From assembly GCA_001282665.1 (NCBI GenBank), contig LN874948.1:314817-342437 (forward strand): a DNA stretch of 27,621 bases. The letters run 5' to 3'. Source of the DNA: Clostridiales bacterium mt11 (GTDB lineage Bacteria; Bacillota; Clostridia; Tissierellales; Tepidimicrobiaceae). Positions within the stretch are counted from its first letter, which is position 1. The number at the start of each line of letters is the position of its first letter. The notes below the pieces were generated by a model. The model searched no databases. It had not been told where the DNA came from and was given only the letters and a program-made list of their open reading frames with translations. The position numbers were made by a program, and so were the translations under genes. Of this stretch, positions 7,712-15,712 are shown in pieces.

Positions 7712-7720
7712 CTAACTTTT
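7698..7720. promoter_or_regulatory. Inverted repeat overlapping the -35 box of the second peptide promoter (candidate operator)
   Basis: AAAAGTT (7698-7704) and AACTTTT (7714-7720) form a perfect 7-bp inverted repeat around a 9-bp centre containing the -35 hexamer. A dimeric regulator bound here could block or remodel the promoter. The neighbouring NarL-type regulator is a candidate; it shares only the core AGTT..AACT with the palindrome at 7144-7157. Confidence 0.4.
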
Positions 7721-7748
7721 GTCCATTTTTTGAAATTTTTTCAATAAA

Positions 7749-7779
7749 AAACATAGAATTATATATAAATTCTATGTTT
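7749..7779 (-). terminator. Rho-independent terminator after the response regulator
   Basis: A perfect 12-bp stem AAACATAGAATT/AATTCTATGTTT with a 7-nt loop begins 11 nt after the response-regulator stop and runs into a U-rich tail (TTTATT) on the minus strand. It separates the two-component operon from the peptide gene downstream. Confidence 0.8.
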
Positions 7780-7789
7780 AAAATATTAT

Positions 7790-8401
7790 TTAGAAAAAGC
7801 TTGGCTTTATATATCCGATCTCCAAAGCTTTATTTATCATCTCTTGATAGTTCTTAACATCTAATTTTTCATAAATTCTATTTAATACTACAGCCAATGA
7901 GCTTACTGATATTTCGCATTCATCGGCAACTTCCTTTCTTGTAAGTCCTGAACTATATAAAATTAATATTTCTTTTTCTCTTTCTGTCAGTTCATCCATT
8001 TCATTATCTTTTCTCCTAAATACAGTTTCTCCATTATATACTTTTTCAAGATTCTCAATTAAAACATTCGTATATTCATCTTTACATATAAAGCCTTTAG
8101 CTCCTATTTTCTTAGCCTCGCTTTCATATCCAGGCATATCAAATCCTGTAAGCATCACTATTTTTAACGTATCATCTTCCTCTAATAATTCTTTTGCAAT
8201 TGTCAGACCATCTTTATTTCCTGTGATTTTCTTAATGTTGATATCCATCAAGATAATATCATATTCTTTATTAAATATTTTTTGTTTTACTTTGTCTATA
8301 TTCTGTGATATATTAACCTTTCCAATCCTAGTATCTCTTTCTAAAGTCAATTTTAAGCTTTCGCTAAACATCCCATGATCATCTATTAATAAAATGTTCA
8401 T
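7790..8401 (-). CDS. NarL/FixJ-family response regulator
   Basis: This 203-residue protein has an N-terminal receiver domain with the acidic pair Asp7/Asp8, phospho-acceptor Asp53 (in IILMDINI), Thr85 and Lys107. The C-terminal LuxR-type helix-turn-helix (about 137-195) contains the family phrase LTEREKEILILYSSGLTRKE. It binds DNA as a dimer when phosphorylated. The ATG at 8401, with GGGAGGGATAACGT upstream, lies 23 nt inside the kinase gene, so the two are co-translated. Both peptide promoters downstream carry inverted repeats that could be its targets. Regulation of the RiPP locus is inferred from position. Confidence 0.92.
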   Translation of the reverse strand: MNILLIDDHGMFSESLKLTLERDTRIGKVNISQNIDKVKQKIFNKEYDIILMDINIKKITGNKDGLTIAKELLEEDDTLKIVMLTGFDMPGYESEAKKIGAKGFICKDEYTNVLIENLEKVYNGETVFRRKDNEMDELTEREKEILILYSSGLTRKEVADECEISVSSLAVVLNRIYEKLDVKNYQEMINKALEIGYIKPSFF

Positions 8402-10001
8402 ACGTTATCCCTCCCTTAATCGGTATTTCAATTTTTATATTAACTATAGAATTATCAAGTGTGTCTTTATCAGTTAAAATATCTGAATCCATAAATGAAC
8501 TTATTTTAAAAGTACCACCAAATCTATCCGTCTCTCTTTTGATAATTTTAAGCCCCCTGCTATCTATATTTGTTATGGAGGCATTTTCAAGATAATCTCC
8601 ATAATTTGTAACATTCAAAACAATTCTATTGTTTTTCACTTCAAGTTCTATCACGGAATATCCTCCCTTAGAATGCTTAAAAATATTAGTAACTAATTCA
8701 TGGATCATCCTATATATCACCAGATCATATGGAGAACTTAAAAATAATTTGTCATCACAAACAAAATCCACCAATATATTGTCCCTCCCAAATCTATTTT
8801 TTAATGATTTAATGAGATCATAATAATTATCTGCTAGACTAATTTTATAATTTATATATGGCTTATATAGACTTATTTGTCCTCTTGTCTTATTTATTAT
8901 ATTATCAACAATTTTGATTACTTTATCATCTACAGGTATTTTATAATTGTCACGAAGCTCCCTCTTTATGTATATGACATCTTGTAGTATCTCATCATGT
9001 AAAAAATCTGCAACCTGTTCTTTATATAACTCCTCTTTTTTAAAATCTGAGATATTATCCTCTATCACATGCTTAAATAGATTATTCCCATTTATATCAT
9101 CACCTATATAATTACCCTTTTTTCCAGTTAACTTAATATAGTATTCTAACAACTGACATTGTTTTAATATTATTGCAAAACTAAGAATAGACAATATACT
9201 TAATGCTATTTGTTTTCTGCCTAAATATAGGTATCCAATAATAAAAATACATCCAATAACTATATTTCTTTTTATCACAGTTTTTTTGCCTTCTATTAAC
9301 TTCAAAAATCCAAGTACAGATAAAACCAAATAGCTAAGAAAAATTTCCATTAGATTTAAATATACATATAAATCATAATTATATCTTCCCCTATCTAATT
9401 CTGAAATAAAAAACTTTGATAAAAGAAATATAATATTTAAGATAATTATTAATAAAAGTATAGGAATTAAATGACGTCCGTAGCCCTCTATTTTTTTATA
9501 ATTGCATATTAAAAATATCAATGGATAAATACTGATAATAAAAAATGTAATTTGATAAATAAACATATATATATTGATTCTTGAAATTCCAAACACTACA
9601 CCTAAAGTCCATAAGGTAAGTATTATATACTTATAAAAAAGTCCCTTATTGATGTTCTGTGTTAAAATCTTTAGTGTTATGTCAAGCATAACAAATAATA
9701 CCATAATTTGAACATAAACATAATTATTATGAATCTGACTTCTTCTTAAATAGTTTAAATCGATTATCAAAAATAAACTTAGTAGTAACGTTGATATGCA
9801 ATAGTAAGATATAGTCCTCTTGTTTTTATTGTTTAATAATATAACTAGATAAACAACGAAACTATAAATCAAAGCTAAAAATATAGATACATACTCTATT
9901 ACATTATATTCATAATTATTTAATGTTTTAAATGCTAACAAATGCAGTAGCATCTGAATAAAAATATAGCTTGTAAGAACTGTCTTTCTATCAATATTCA
10001 T
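8379..10001 (-). CDS. Membrane sensor histidine kinase (NarX/LiaS-like HisKA_3 type)
   Basis: This 540-residue kinase has an N-terminal membrane domain of about eight to nine hydrophobic segments (residues 8-285) with short loops and no large extracellular sensor. The dimerisation box is ADFLHDEILQDV, with phospho-His335. The ATPase domain has N-box HELVTNIFKH (Asn439) and a later SRGLKII G-box. The layout recalls kinases that sense membrane-associated peptides. It partners the overlapping response regulator. The upstream DNA is odd: no Shine-Dalgarno precedes the ATG at 10001, and an IS-end-like sequence begins about 28 bp upstream. The native promoter may therefore have been lost or replaced. 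Sensing of the locus peptide or of cell-envelope stress is a guess. Confidence 0.88.
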   Translation of the reverse strand: MNIDRKTVLTSYIFIQMLLHLLAFKTLNNYEYNVIEYVSIFLALIYSFVVYLVILLNNKNKRTISYYCISTLLLSLFLIIDLNYLRRSQIHNNYVYVQIMVLFVMLDITLKILTQNINKGLFYKYIILTLWTLGVVFGISRINIYMFIYQITFFIISIYPLIFLICNYKKIEGYGRHLIPILLLIIILNIIFLLSKFFISELDRGRYNYDLYVYLNLMEIFLSYLVLSVLGFLKLIEGKKTVIKRNIVIGCIFIIGYLYLGRKQIALSILSILSFAIILKQCQLLEYYIKLTGKKGNYIGDDINGNNLFKHVIEDNISDFKKEELYKEQVADFLHDEILQDVIYIKRELRDNYKIPVDDKVIKIVDNIINKTRGQISLYKPYINYKISLADNYYDLIKSLKNRFGRDNILVDFVCDDKLFLSSPYDLVIYRMIHELVTNIFKHSKGGYSVIELEVKNNRIVLNVTNYGDYLENASITNIDSRGLKIIKRETDRFGGTFKISSFMDSDILTDKDTLDNSIVNIKIEIPIKGGITYEHFINR

Positions 10002-10028
10002 ATCTAAAAATTTTGATGATATTTTATT

Positions 10029-10086
10029 GAGAATGTAAAAAACTTTGTGTTTTAGAGAGAATTAATCATCTCTAATCTAGCAAGAA
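10029..10086. repeat. IS end relic, inverted relative to and homologous with 11540-11595
   Basis: The plus-strand sequence starting GAGAATGTAAAAAACTTTGT aligns with the reverse complement of 11540-11595: AATGTAAAA, TGTG, TTTTAG, ATCTCT, TCT and GCAAGAA recur in the same order with small gaps. The match runs about 55 bp, longer than a usual IS256 terminal repeat. It may be the left end of the element, or the 5' end of a second, deleted copy in the opposite orientation. Confidence 0.5.
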
Positions 10087-10132
10087 ATATTAAGCTGGAT
10101 AAAACTTACAATTAAATATCTTGTATTTATCT

Positions 10133-10248
10133 TTGCCGGAACTATTTTGTTTTATGCATTAAAATGATTAGTTCTGGCAATAATTTTAATTATGGGTAGC
10201 TATATCTTAATGTAGATATCTTATTATAGGTGTACCCAAAATTAAAAT
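10133..10248. repeat. Two adjacent imperfect inverted repeats between the IS end relic and the transposase stop
   Basis: The first pair is TTGCCGGAACTA (10133-10144) and TAGTTCTGGCAA (10169-10180), one mismatch. The second is ATTTTAATTATGGGTA (10183-10198) and TACCCAAAATTAAAAT (10233-10248), one mismatch, with a 34-nt loop. They follow each other directly. No gene covers them. They could be IS-internal structure, a small non-autonomous element, or termination structures. Confidence 0.4.
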
Positions 10249-10285
10249 CCTATTTTAAGATTAAAAGGCTTACTGATGTGGCATG

Positions 10286-11503
10286 TTAAAGATGTGGTCC
10301 GATTCTTCCGTCAAAGAATATGATTAACTGGTTTAATATTAGATCCCAGTTTTTATATCTTCTGGACCATTTCTTCATTGCATTTTGACTTGCTAGGTAA
10401 AGTATCTTTTGGAGAGCTTCATCTGATGGGAACATGGTTTTAGTCTTAGTTACTTTTCTTAGCTGTCTGTGAAAGCCTTCTATGATGTTTGTAGTGTACA
10501 TTACAGTTCTAATTTCCTCTGGATACTTGAAAAATGGAGAAAGCACACCCCAGTTCATTTCCCAGCTTTTAATGGAATATGGATACTTTTTACCCCATTT
10601 TTCTTCAAGTTCTTTTAAATTCTCAAGAGCTTCTTCTTCATTAATTGCCTTATATACATTTTTGAAGTCGCTAGCGAATTCTCTTAGATCTTTGTAACTT
10701 ACATATTTAAAGGAGTTTCTTAGTTGATGAATTATACATCTTTGTATTTCAGCATTAGGATATGCCGCAAATATTGCCTCTTTAAGTCCTGTAAGTCCAT
10801 CTATACTAAATATTAATACATCCTCTAACCCTCTATTTTTCATATCATTTAATACCCCAAGCCAGAATTTAGATGATTCATTTTCTCCTATCCAGATTCC
10901 TAGAATATCTTTAAAACCATCTAAATCAACTCCTAATACAACATAAGCTGCTTTACTTTTTATCTGCCCATCCTCTCTTACTTTGTAATGTATAGCATCC
11001 ATAAATACAAATGGATAAACCTTATTTAAAGGCCTATTTTGCCATTCTCTAATTTGAGGTATTATTCTATCAGTCATCTTACTTACCATTTCTGCAGATA
11101 TTTCTATTCCATAGATATCTTTTATTTGTTCATGAATATCTCTAGTTGACATACCTCTTCCATAAAGAGAGATTACTTTCTCTTCTATACCTGATATATC
11201 TCTTTTATGTTTAGGCACTACAATCGGCTCAAACTCTCCATCTCTATCTCTTGGTACTTCTATTGGTAGCTCACCAAATTGAGTTTTTACAATCTTTTTT
11301 GAATAACCATTTCTTCTATTATCGGTATCTTTATTCTTTTTATCTCCCTTAGAATATCCTAGCTCCATTTCTAATTCTGCCTCTAACATCTCTTGGAGTG
11401 CATCTTTAAACATATACTTTAGATAAGAATGAAGATCTCCTGCTGTTTTTAAATTTCCATCATTAATCATATTTCTTAAAACTTCCTTTGGTAATGTTGA
11501 CAT
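10286..11503 (-). CDS. IS256-family transposase
   Basis: This is a full-length 405-residue DDE transposase. The N-terminal part has the family phrase LQEMLEAELEMELGYSKGDK and NRRNGYSKK. The catalytic triad is visible as Asp169 (FVFMDAIHYK), Asp235 (FSIDGLTGL) and Glu342 (TTNIIEGFHRQLRK), with the conserved CIIHQLRNS (256-264). The frame is intact, so the enzyme may be active. The Shine-Dalgarno GAAAGGAGAA lies in a hairpin (11512-11556) that would keep translation low, especially on read-through transcripts. Confidence 0.95.
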   Translation of the reverse strand: MSTLPKEVLRNMINDGNLKTAGDLHSYLKYMFKDALQEMLEAELEMELGYSKGDKKNKDTDNRRNGYSKKIVKTQFGELPIEVPRDRDGEFEPIVVPKHKRDISGIEEKVISLYGRGMSTRDIHEQIKDIYGIEISAEMVSKMTDRIIPQIREWQNRPLNKVYPFVFMDAIHYKVREDGQIKSKAAYVVLGVDLDGFKDILGIWIGENESSKFWLGVLNDMKNRGLEDVLIFSIDGLTGLKEAIFAAYPNAEIQRCIIHQLRNSFKYVSYKDLREFASDFKNVYKAINEEEALENLKELEEKWGKKYPYSIKSWEMNWGVLSPFFKYPEEIRTVMYTTNIIEGFHRQLRKVTKTKTMFPSDEALQKILYLASQNAMKKWSRRYKNWDLILNQLIIFFDGRIGPHL

Positions 11504-11511
11504 AAAAAATT

Positions 11512-11556
11512 CTCCTTTCTGGTTTAAATCTTATCTTGATTCTTGCCAGAAAAGAG
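11512..11556 (-). promoter_or_regulatory. Hairpin sequestering the transposase ribosome binding site
   Basis: On the minus strand CTCTTTTCTGG (11556-11546) can pair with CCAGAAAGGAG (11522-11512), 10 of 11 positions matched, with a 23-nt loop. The 3' arm contains the AAGGAG Shine-Dalgarno. Such structures are known in insertion sequences to block translation from transcripts entering from outside. Confidence 0.55.
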
Positions 11557-11639
11557 ATTTTTATTTCCTAAAAGCACAGATTATTTTACATTACCAACAT
11601 TGGCAATATAGCTTTTAAAATTGCAAAACTAAAGTTAAT

Positions 11640-11674
11640 AAATGAAAACAATCTCATATAAATTGTTTTCATTT
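11640..11674 (-). terminator. Terminator overlapping the Nudix stop codon
   Basis: A perfect 13-bp stem AAATGAAAACAAT/ATTGTTTTCATTT with a 9-nt loop. The TGA of the Nudix gene lies inside the 5' arm on the minus strand. The following tail (ATTAACTTT) is only moderately U-rich. Confidence 0.55.
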
Positions 11675-12166
11675 GATCTTATATTTTAAATATTTTTTTA
11701 ATGTTACAACATGCATAGGATAAAAATCATTTTCATTACTCTCTATCAATTGCTGTAATTGATTTAATGATACCCATCTAATATTTTTTGTTTCATTTGT
11801 TTGTTTTAGTAACTCTCCATTTGCTTTACAGATAAATGTTTGTACCATTATTGGATATTCCCCTTGAATATTTTGACTACATGAAAAAGGGGTATAATTC
11901 AAAACTTTGTAGCCATTTGCTTCATAAATTATAGTTTCATTTTCACCTTCAATATATGTAACATGTAGTCCTGTTTCTTCCCAAATCTCTCTTCTTAAAC
12001 AATCAAAAATATTTTCAAATTCTCTAATCTTACCCGCAGGAATTTCAATCAGCCCTAATTCTGCTTTAGCATCATCTTTATACCTATCTTGAATCAATAT
12101 ATAATCTATTCCAGATATATTTTTCTCAATTATTCCACCTACAGCTGGTTTGGAAAATAGCTCCAT
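11669..12166 (-). CDS. Nudix hydrolase
   Basis: This 165-residue protein has a complete Nudix box: Gly45, Glu51, Arg59-Glu60, Glu63-Glu64 and Gly66 in GKIREFENIFDCLRREIWEE followed by TGL. Family members split nucleoside diphosphates linked to another group; the ADP-ribose pyrophosphatase type is the commonest of this size, but the substrate cannot be read from the sequence. The start has a strong AGGAGGGGGAAGTT. It lies 39 bp downstream of the broken copper-amine-oxidase-N gene on the same strand, possibly sharing its transcript. Confidence 0.9.
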   Translation of the reverse strand: MELFSKPAVGGIIEKNISGIDYILIQDRYKDDAKAELGLIEIPAGKIREFENIFDCLRREIWEETGLHVTYIEGENETIIYEANGYKVLNYTPFSCSQNIQGEYPIMVQTFICKANGELLKQTNETKNIRWVSLNQLQQLIESNENDFYPMHVVTLKKYLKYKIK

Positions 12167-12205
12167 AACTTCCCCCTCCTAGATTTATATATTTATGTCA
12201 CTATA

Positions 12206-13489
12206 CTATTCATAGCTAAAATATTCTACAAAACCATGTACTAAATCTACTACTACGACACAATTTCCAGTCTTATCTCCATAGGTTTCATGTTTATCCT
12301 TGTCATATAGACTTGAGTATAAATCTGGCTTCTTTATTACCTCTATACTTTCATCGATATATCTTTTTACAAAATCATTTGCCAACTTTAAAGCCTCAGA
12401 TTGACTTAACTTATTTTCCTTTAAATCATACCAATAATTTTTTAGATGATATCTAGTCAACTTTCCATCGCTATCAAAATCGGATTCTATCTTGATTAGA
12501 ACCTCTTCTTCATCTTTCATAATCTTCATATATAAAAAGCTAGTATTAGGTATTGGTTTTTTATAGGCAATAACTTTATTTTTATTAAATATATTCTCTG
12601 GTACAAAATTGTCTAAAATATCATGGAGTATTTCTATTTCTTTTTTATAATTTTCTTTATCATCTTCTACAAATGAATAATCCTCATCAATTACCTTAAA
12701 AGAGCCTAAAGTTTTCTGCCCCTCATCAAAAATCTTATCATAGGAATCCTTAGTTTCTGGGTAGTATTGAAAGTCACTTCCAAATATAGCTTCTATATAC
12801 TTCCCATCATTATAATAGAGTACATAATCTCCATCATTAGGTACAGTCGTTATTATTGGATAATCACTACATCTTATTTCAAATACTGGACCAAAGCTTT
12901 TAATTCCATCTTCTTTAAATTTTTCAAAAGACTTCTTATCATACACATATAAAATTCCATCCTTTGTTTCAATTACCGCTTTTTCTTTCCATGAATTAGA
13001 AAAGCTCAAAGTATATCTATTTTCCTCATTAAAATATAAAAATGTATCTTCAATCTTATATTCACCAGTAAATTTCCCAACTAAAACAATTTCGTTCTTT
13101 CCATCCCATATAACTTCTTAACCTAAACTCTCAGATATAAATCTAAGGGGTACAAATGTATTTTCATCTTTAATAAAGGGTTTTACATCTAATTCCATCT
13201 CTTTACCATCTATTATTGCCTTATTAGAACCTATAGAAATTTTGATATTTTTGTTACCTTTTTCTATACTTAACATTTCGGATTCTTCCATATAATCTAC
13301 ATTAAATCCTAGCTCTTCAGAAATAGCTCTAATAGGTACTAAAGTTCTGCCGTTTTCTACTATTGGAATAATATCTAAATATTTACCCTTTACCAATACT
13401 TTAATTGAATCGCCTTCAGCTTCTACTGGAATAGCTAAAGATGCTACAATCAAAAATATAGACATTAAATACCTCCCTAACCTTTTCAT
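12206..13489 (-). pseudogene. Copper-amine-oxidase-N domain protein interrupted by an in-frame TAA
   Basis: Codons 1-123 (13489-13121) encode a signal peptide (MKRLGRYLMSIFLIVASLAI) and two copper-amine-oxidase-N style motifs, NGRTLVPIRAISEELGF and DENTFVPLRFISESLG. Then comes TAA (13120-13118). The same frame continues with EVIWDGKNEIVLV, exactly what normally follows ESLG in this domain (LGA.V.WD....V.V), and stays open for 303 codons to 12206. The 3' part includes SQSEALKLANDFVKRYI and VVVDLVHGFVEYF, a lipoprotein- or YcdB-like tail. So one 427-codon exported protein was split by a single nonsense codon. A TTG at 13009 with GAGGAAA upstream could restart translation of the second part, but that piece would lack a signal peptide. 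Confidence 0.8.
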
Positions 13490-13533
13490 ACTTTTTCCCT
13501 CCCTTGGATATAATTTTCTAGTTTAATATTACC

Positions 13534-13559
13534 ACATTCAGGGCATAAAATCTGAATGT
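13534..13559. promoter_or_regulatory. Inverted repeat in the divergent promoter region
   Basis: ACATTCAG (13534-13541) and CTGAATGT (13552-13559) form a perfect 8-bp inverted repeat with a 10-bp spacer, between the divergent starts at 13489 and 13633. It could be an operator shared by the two exported proteins, which both carry surface-protein features. It is also weakly terminator-like (TTTTG follows on the plus strand). Confidence 0.35.
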
Positions 13560-13571
13560 TTTGTATATCAT

Positions 13572-13600
13572 TTGATATTTAATAATATATTGTGTACATA
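13572..13600 (+). promoter_or_regulatory. Probable promoter of the thioredoxin-like gene
   Basis: TTGATA (13572-13577), a 17-nt spacer and TACATA (13595-13600) lie 32 nt before the ATG, ahead of the ribosome binding site AAAGGGGG. Confidence 0.45.
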
Positions 13601-13632
13601 CTTAATAGATTTATATAAAGGGGGTTTGTGCT

Positions 13633-14664
13633 ATGGAGAGAAAGATAGCGGCAATACTAACAGCAGTTATGTTACTATCAGTATTTTCGATGGGTAGTTT
13701 TGCAGAAGAAGGTTCAGTAGTACCTAAGGCATCTTTTGATGAAAAAGTTACATTGAATGATGCAGAAGAAGTTATGCCTATTCGTAGAATCATCTTAAAC
13801 CTTGAAGATGAAGATGGACCATACACCGTTACTAGAGTCAGACTTAGGGATATGGCATTTGCATTAAAGGATACAGAGGCTAAATTTGATGTAGATTTTG
13901 ACACCAAGGGAAAAGCCATTATTATCACAAGTGGGATTACATACGAACAGATTGAACTTGATAAAAGGAAAATTGATTTAACCAATTCCAATATCAATCC
14001 TTCACCGCATAAAATCATAGTAGATGGAAAAGAAGTCGATTTAGGTGCATTTAATGTTGATGGAGAAACATATTGCTCTATTAGTTCCTTAAACAAAGCA
14101 TTGGGGAAAAAATTCTATGTTAGAACTATTTATGAAACTGGAAACACCCTTATAAGCTTTAAGAAAAATGACATGGAAGAATTCACCAAGGAATCCTTTG
14201 ACGCAAAGATCAAGGAAAAGAAGATCACATTAGTATATGCAGGTGCTCCATGGTGTCCTTGGACTATATTCAATCTTGAAGGATTGATTCCTTTCCAAGA
14301 GTACATTGATAATAATGGAATAGATGCCCAAATCATAGGATTGGTACACGATCATCAAGACTACTATAAAGCAGATATTCTAAGAAATTATCAGAAAAAA
14401 TCGCCTAATCCAGAAAAAGAATTAACTGATTATCCTTTTTACACAGTAGGTATGACAAGGGAGACTTGGGATTATATCAGTGAAATTGCTGAAACGGAAT
14501 TAAAATATCTTCCATCAATATTCTTCATGAATAATGATGGAAAATTGGTTAAATACATCCAAGGTGGGGAAGTTGAAGGCGAGGATGAAGATGAAGGTGA
14601 GGAACCTGTTCCTTACAATTATATAGAAATCTACAAAGAAATCACAAAAGAATTAGAAAAATAA
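13633..14664 (+). CDS. Exported protein with C-terminal thioredoxin-like fold and a CPWT active-site motif
   Basis: This 343-residue protein begins with a signal peptide (MERKIAAILTAVMLLSVFSM, cleavage likely after SFA). Residues 45-175 resemble a copper-amine-oxidase-N/stalk-type repeat region (IIVDGKEVDLGAF, ISSLNKALGKKFYV). Residues 183-343 look like a thioredoxin fold: VYAGAPWCPWTIF matches the thioredoxin active-site loop, but it has Cys208 only and Thr211 where the second Cys should be, and LKYLPSIFFMNNDGKLVKYI supplies the cis-Pro segment. With one Cys it cannot work as a normal dithiol oxidoreductase; it may act through a monothiol mechanism or only bind partners. An acidic run (EGEDEDEGEE) lies near the C-terminus. 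Gene is divergent from the copper-amine-oxidase-N pseudogene. GGGGG ribosome binding site, ATG start. Confidence 0.75.
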   Translation: MERKIAAILTAVMLLSVFSMGSFAEEGSVVPKASFDEKVTLNDAEEVMPIRRIILNLEDEDGPYTVTRVRLRDMAFALKDTEAKFDVDFDTKGKAIIITSGITYEQIELDKRKIDLTNSNINPSPHKIIVDGKEVDLGAFNVDGETYCSISSLNKALGKKFYVRTIYETGNTLISFKKNDMEEFTKESFDAKIKEKKITLVYAGAPWCPWTIFNLEGLIPFQEYIDNNGIDAQIIGLVHDHQDYYKADILRNYQKKSPNPEKELTDYPFYTVGMTRETWDYISEIAETELKYLPSIFFMNNDGKLVKYIQGGEVEGEDEDEGEEPVPYNYIEIYKEITKELEK

Positions 14665-14665
14665 A

Positions 14666-14709
14666 AAAAGCTATGGAATAGTGAGATTTCTCACCATTCC
14701 ATAGCTTTT
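14666..14709. terminator. Bidirectional terminator between convergent genes
   Basis: A long stem, AAAAGCTATGGAATAGTGAG (from 14666) against CTCACCATTCCATAGCTTTT (to 14709), has one mismatch and a tiny loop. A-runs on one side and T-runs on the other let it serve both the thioredoxin-like gene and the GNAT gene. Confidence 0.9.
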
Positions 14710-14711
14710 AT

Positions 14712-15705
14712 TTAATTTATCACAGTTTCCTTCATAGCTTGTGCTTTATCATCTAAATCCTCAAAGGAAAATACCAAATTATATGCATCATCTACATTAG
14801 AATCAATATATCTGGTATCTTTAAATCCAATCTTTTCGTAAAGATGAATAGCATCTACATCTTCTTTTTTTACGCAAACTTCTACATTATCATATCTTCT
14901 TTCTATATAGAGATAATCTAATATTAATTTTAAAGCTTTGTATCCATAACCTTGATTTTGATATCTAATATCTATTAGAAATTGTTGGAGTTCGTAGCAT
15001 ATTGGTTCTTCATCTATATCTCGAACCATAAGCATTCCTATAATATCTTCTCCTTTTTGAATTGCAAAAACTCTTGCATTATAATTTCTATAGACATATG
15101 CTCTTGCAAGAATCCCTATAGGATTTGCAACATATTTTAACTGCTCCTCTGACAATCTTAATGCAGCCAATTTAGTCCAATTATTCTTATCTACCTCTAT
15201 CAATAAAACATCATCTTTTTTAGTTGTCAAAACTACTGAACCAAAATCATCTACTCCATTAAAATAAAATCCTTGTCTAAGCCAAAAATTCATATTCCTT
15301 CTATTAGACACGTTCAGCTCAAAGTATTTGGCTCCTTTAGATATTTCAATCTCCTTGACTATTTTGAAAAATTTTGTTCCTAAACTCTGGAAAAATACAA
15401 TAATCAACTATAAAACATTTCCCATCCTCAGAATGATAAGTACAGTAGGAACAAAACCCTACTATTTTATTATTCCTTAAAAAAAATGTTGGGTATGCTC
15501 TATCTATATCCCTTGAAAATAGTCCATACATATGGCTCTTGTGTTCTATGGAAAAAAACCATTTAGTATCTTCTTCTGTCAACTCTAAACCCAATTCATC
15601 ATTCGGAAATACATCCCTATTCATATACTCATAATACATATTCCAAAAAAGTTTAAATTCTTCCTCTGAATTAACGATTTGAATTTCTAAGTCCCTTTCT
15701 TCCAT
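14712..15705 (-). pseudogene. Two-domain GNAT acetyltransferase gene broken by a frameshift
   Basis: The 5' part (15705-15346, 119 codons) reads into a GNAT fold: NNKIVGFCSYCTY, then CFIVDYCIFPEFRNK. It then goes out of frame (IFQNSQGD, stop). A second frame, readable from about 15390 to 14712, continues the same fold: GTKFFKIVKEIEISKGAKYF, NVSNRRNMNFWLRQGF, and then a second complete GNAT domain with acetyl-CoA loop RYQNQGYGYKAL and YEKIGFKD. The two frames overlap at PEFRNK/GTKFF, where family members have RNKGLGTK. A lost segment at the TTTAGGAACAAA site (15373-15384) explains the shift. The second frame has no ribosome binding site near 15407. The intact gene would have encoded about 330 residues with tandem GNAT domains; the C-terminal domain might still be made by internal initiation. 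Substrate unknown. Confidence 0.8.
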
Positions 15706-15712
15706 TTTTTAT

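Larger units (their letters stand above)
10029..11595 (-). mobile_element. IS256-family insertion sequence (ends uncertain)
   Basis: The element is defined by the intact transposase at 10286-11503 and the inverted similarity between 10029-10086 and 11540-11595. The right end lies 92 bp before the transposase start, which is normal; the left gap of about 256 bp after the stop is long for this family. No target-site duplication is visible at these ends, so the boundaries may be composite. Confidence 0.55.

Noticed and set aside
15346..15407. Two separate overlapping GNAT genes
   Set aside because: The 5' frame ends inside the GNAT fold and the 3' frame begins inside it without a ribosome binding site; together they make one continuous domain, so a frameshift is the better reading.
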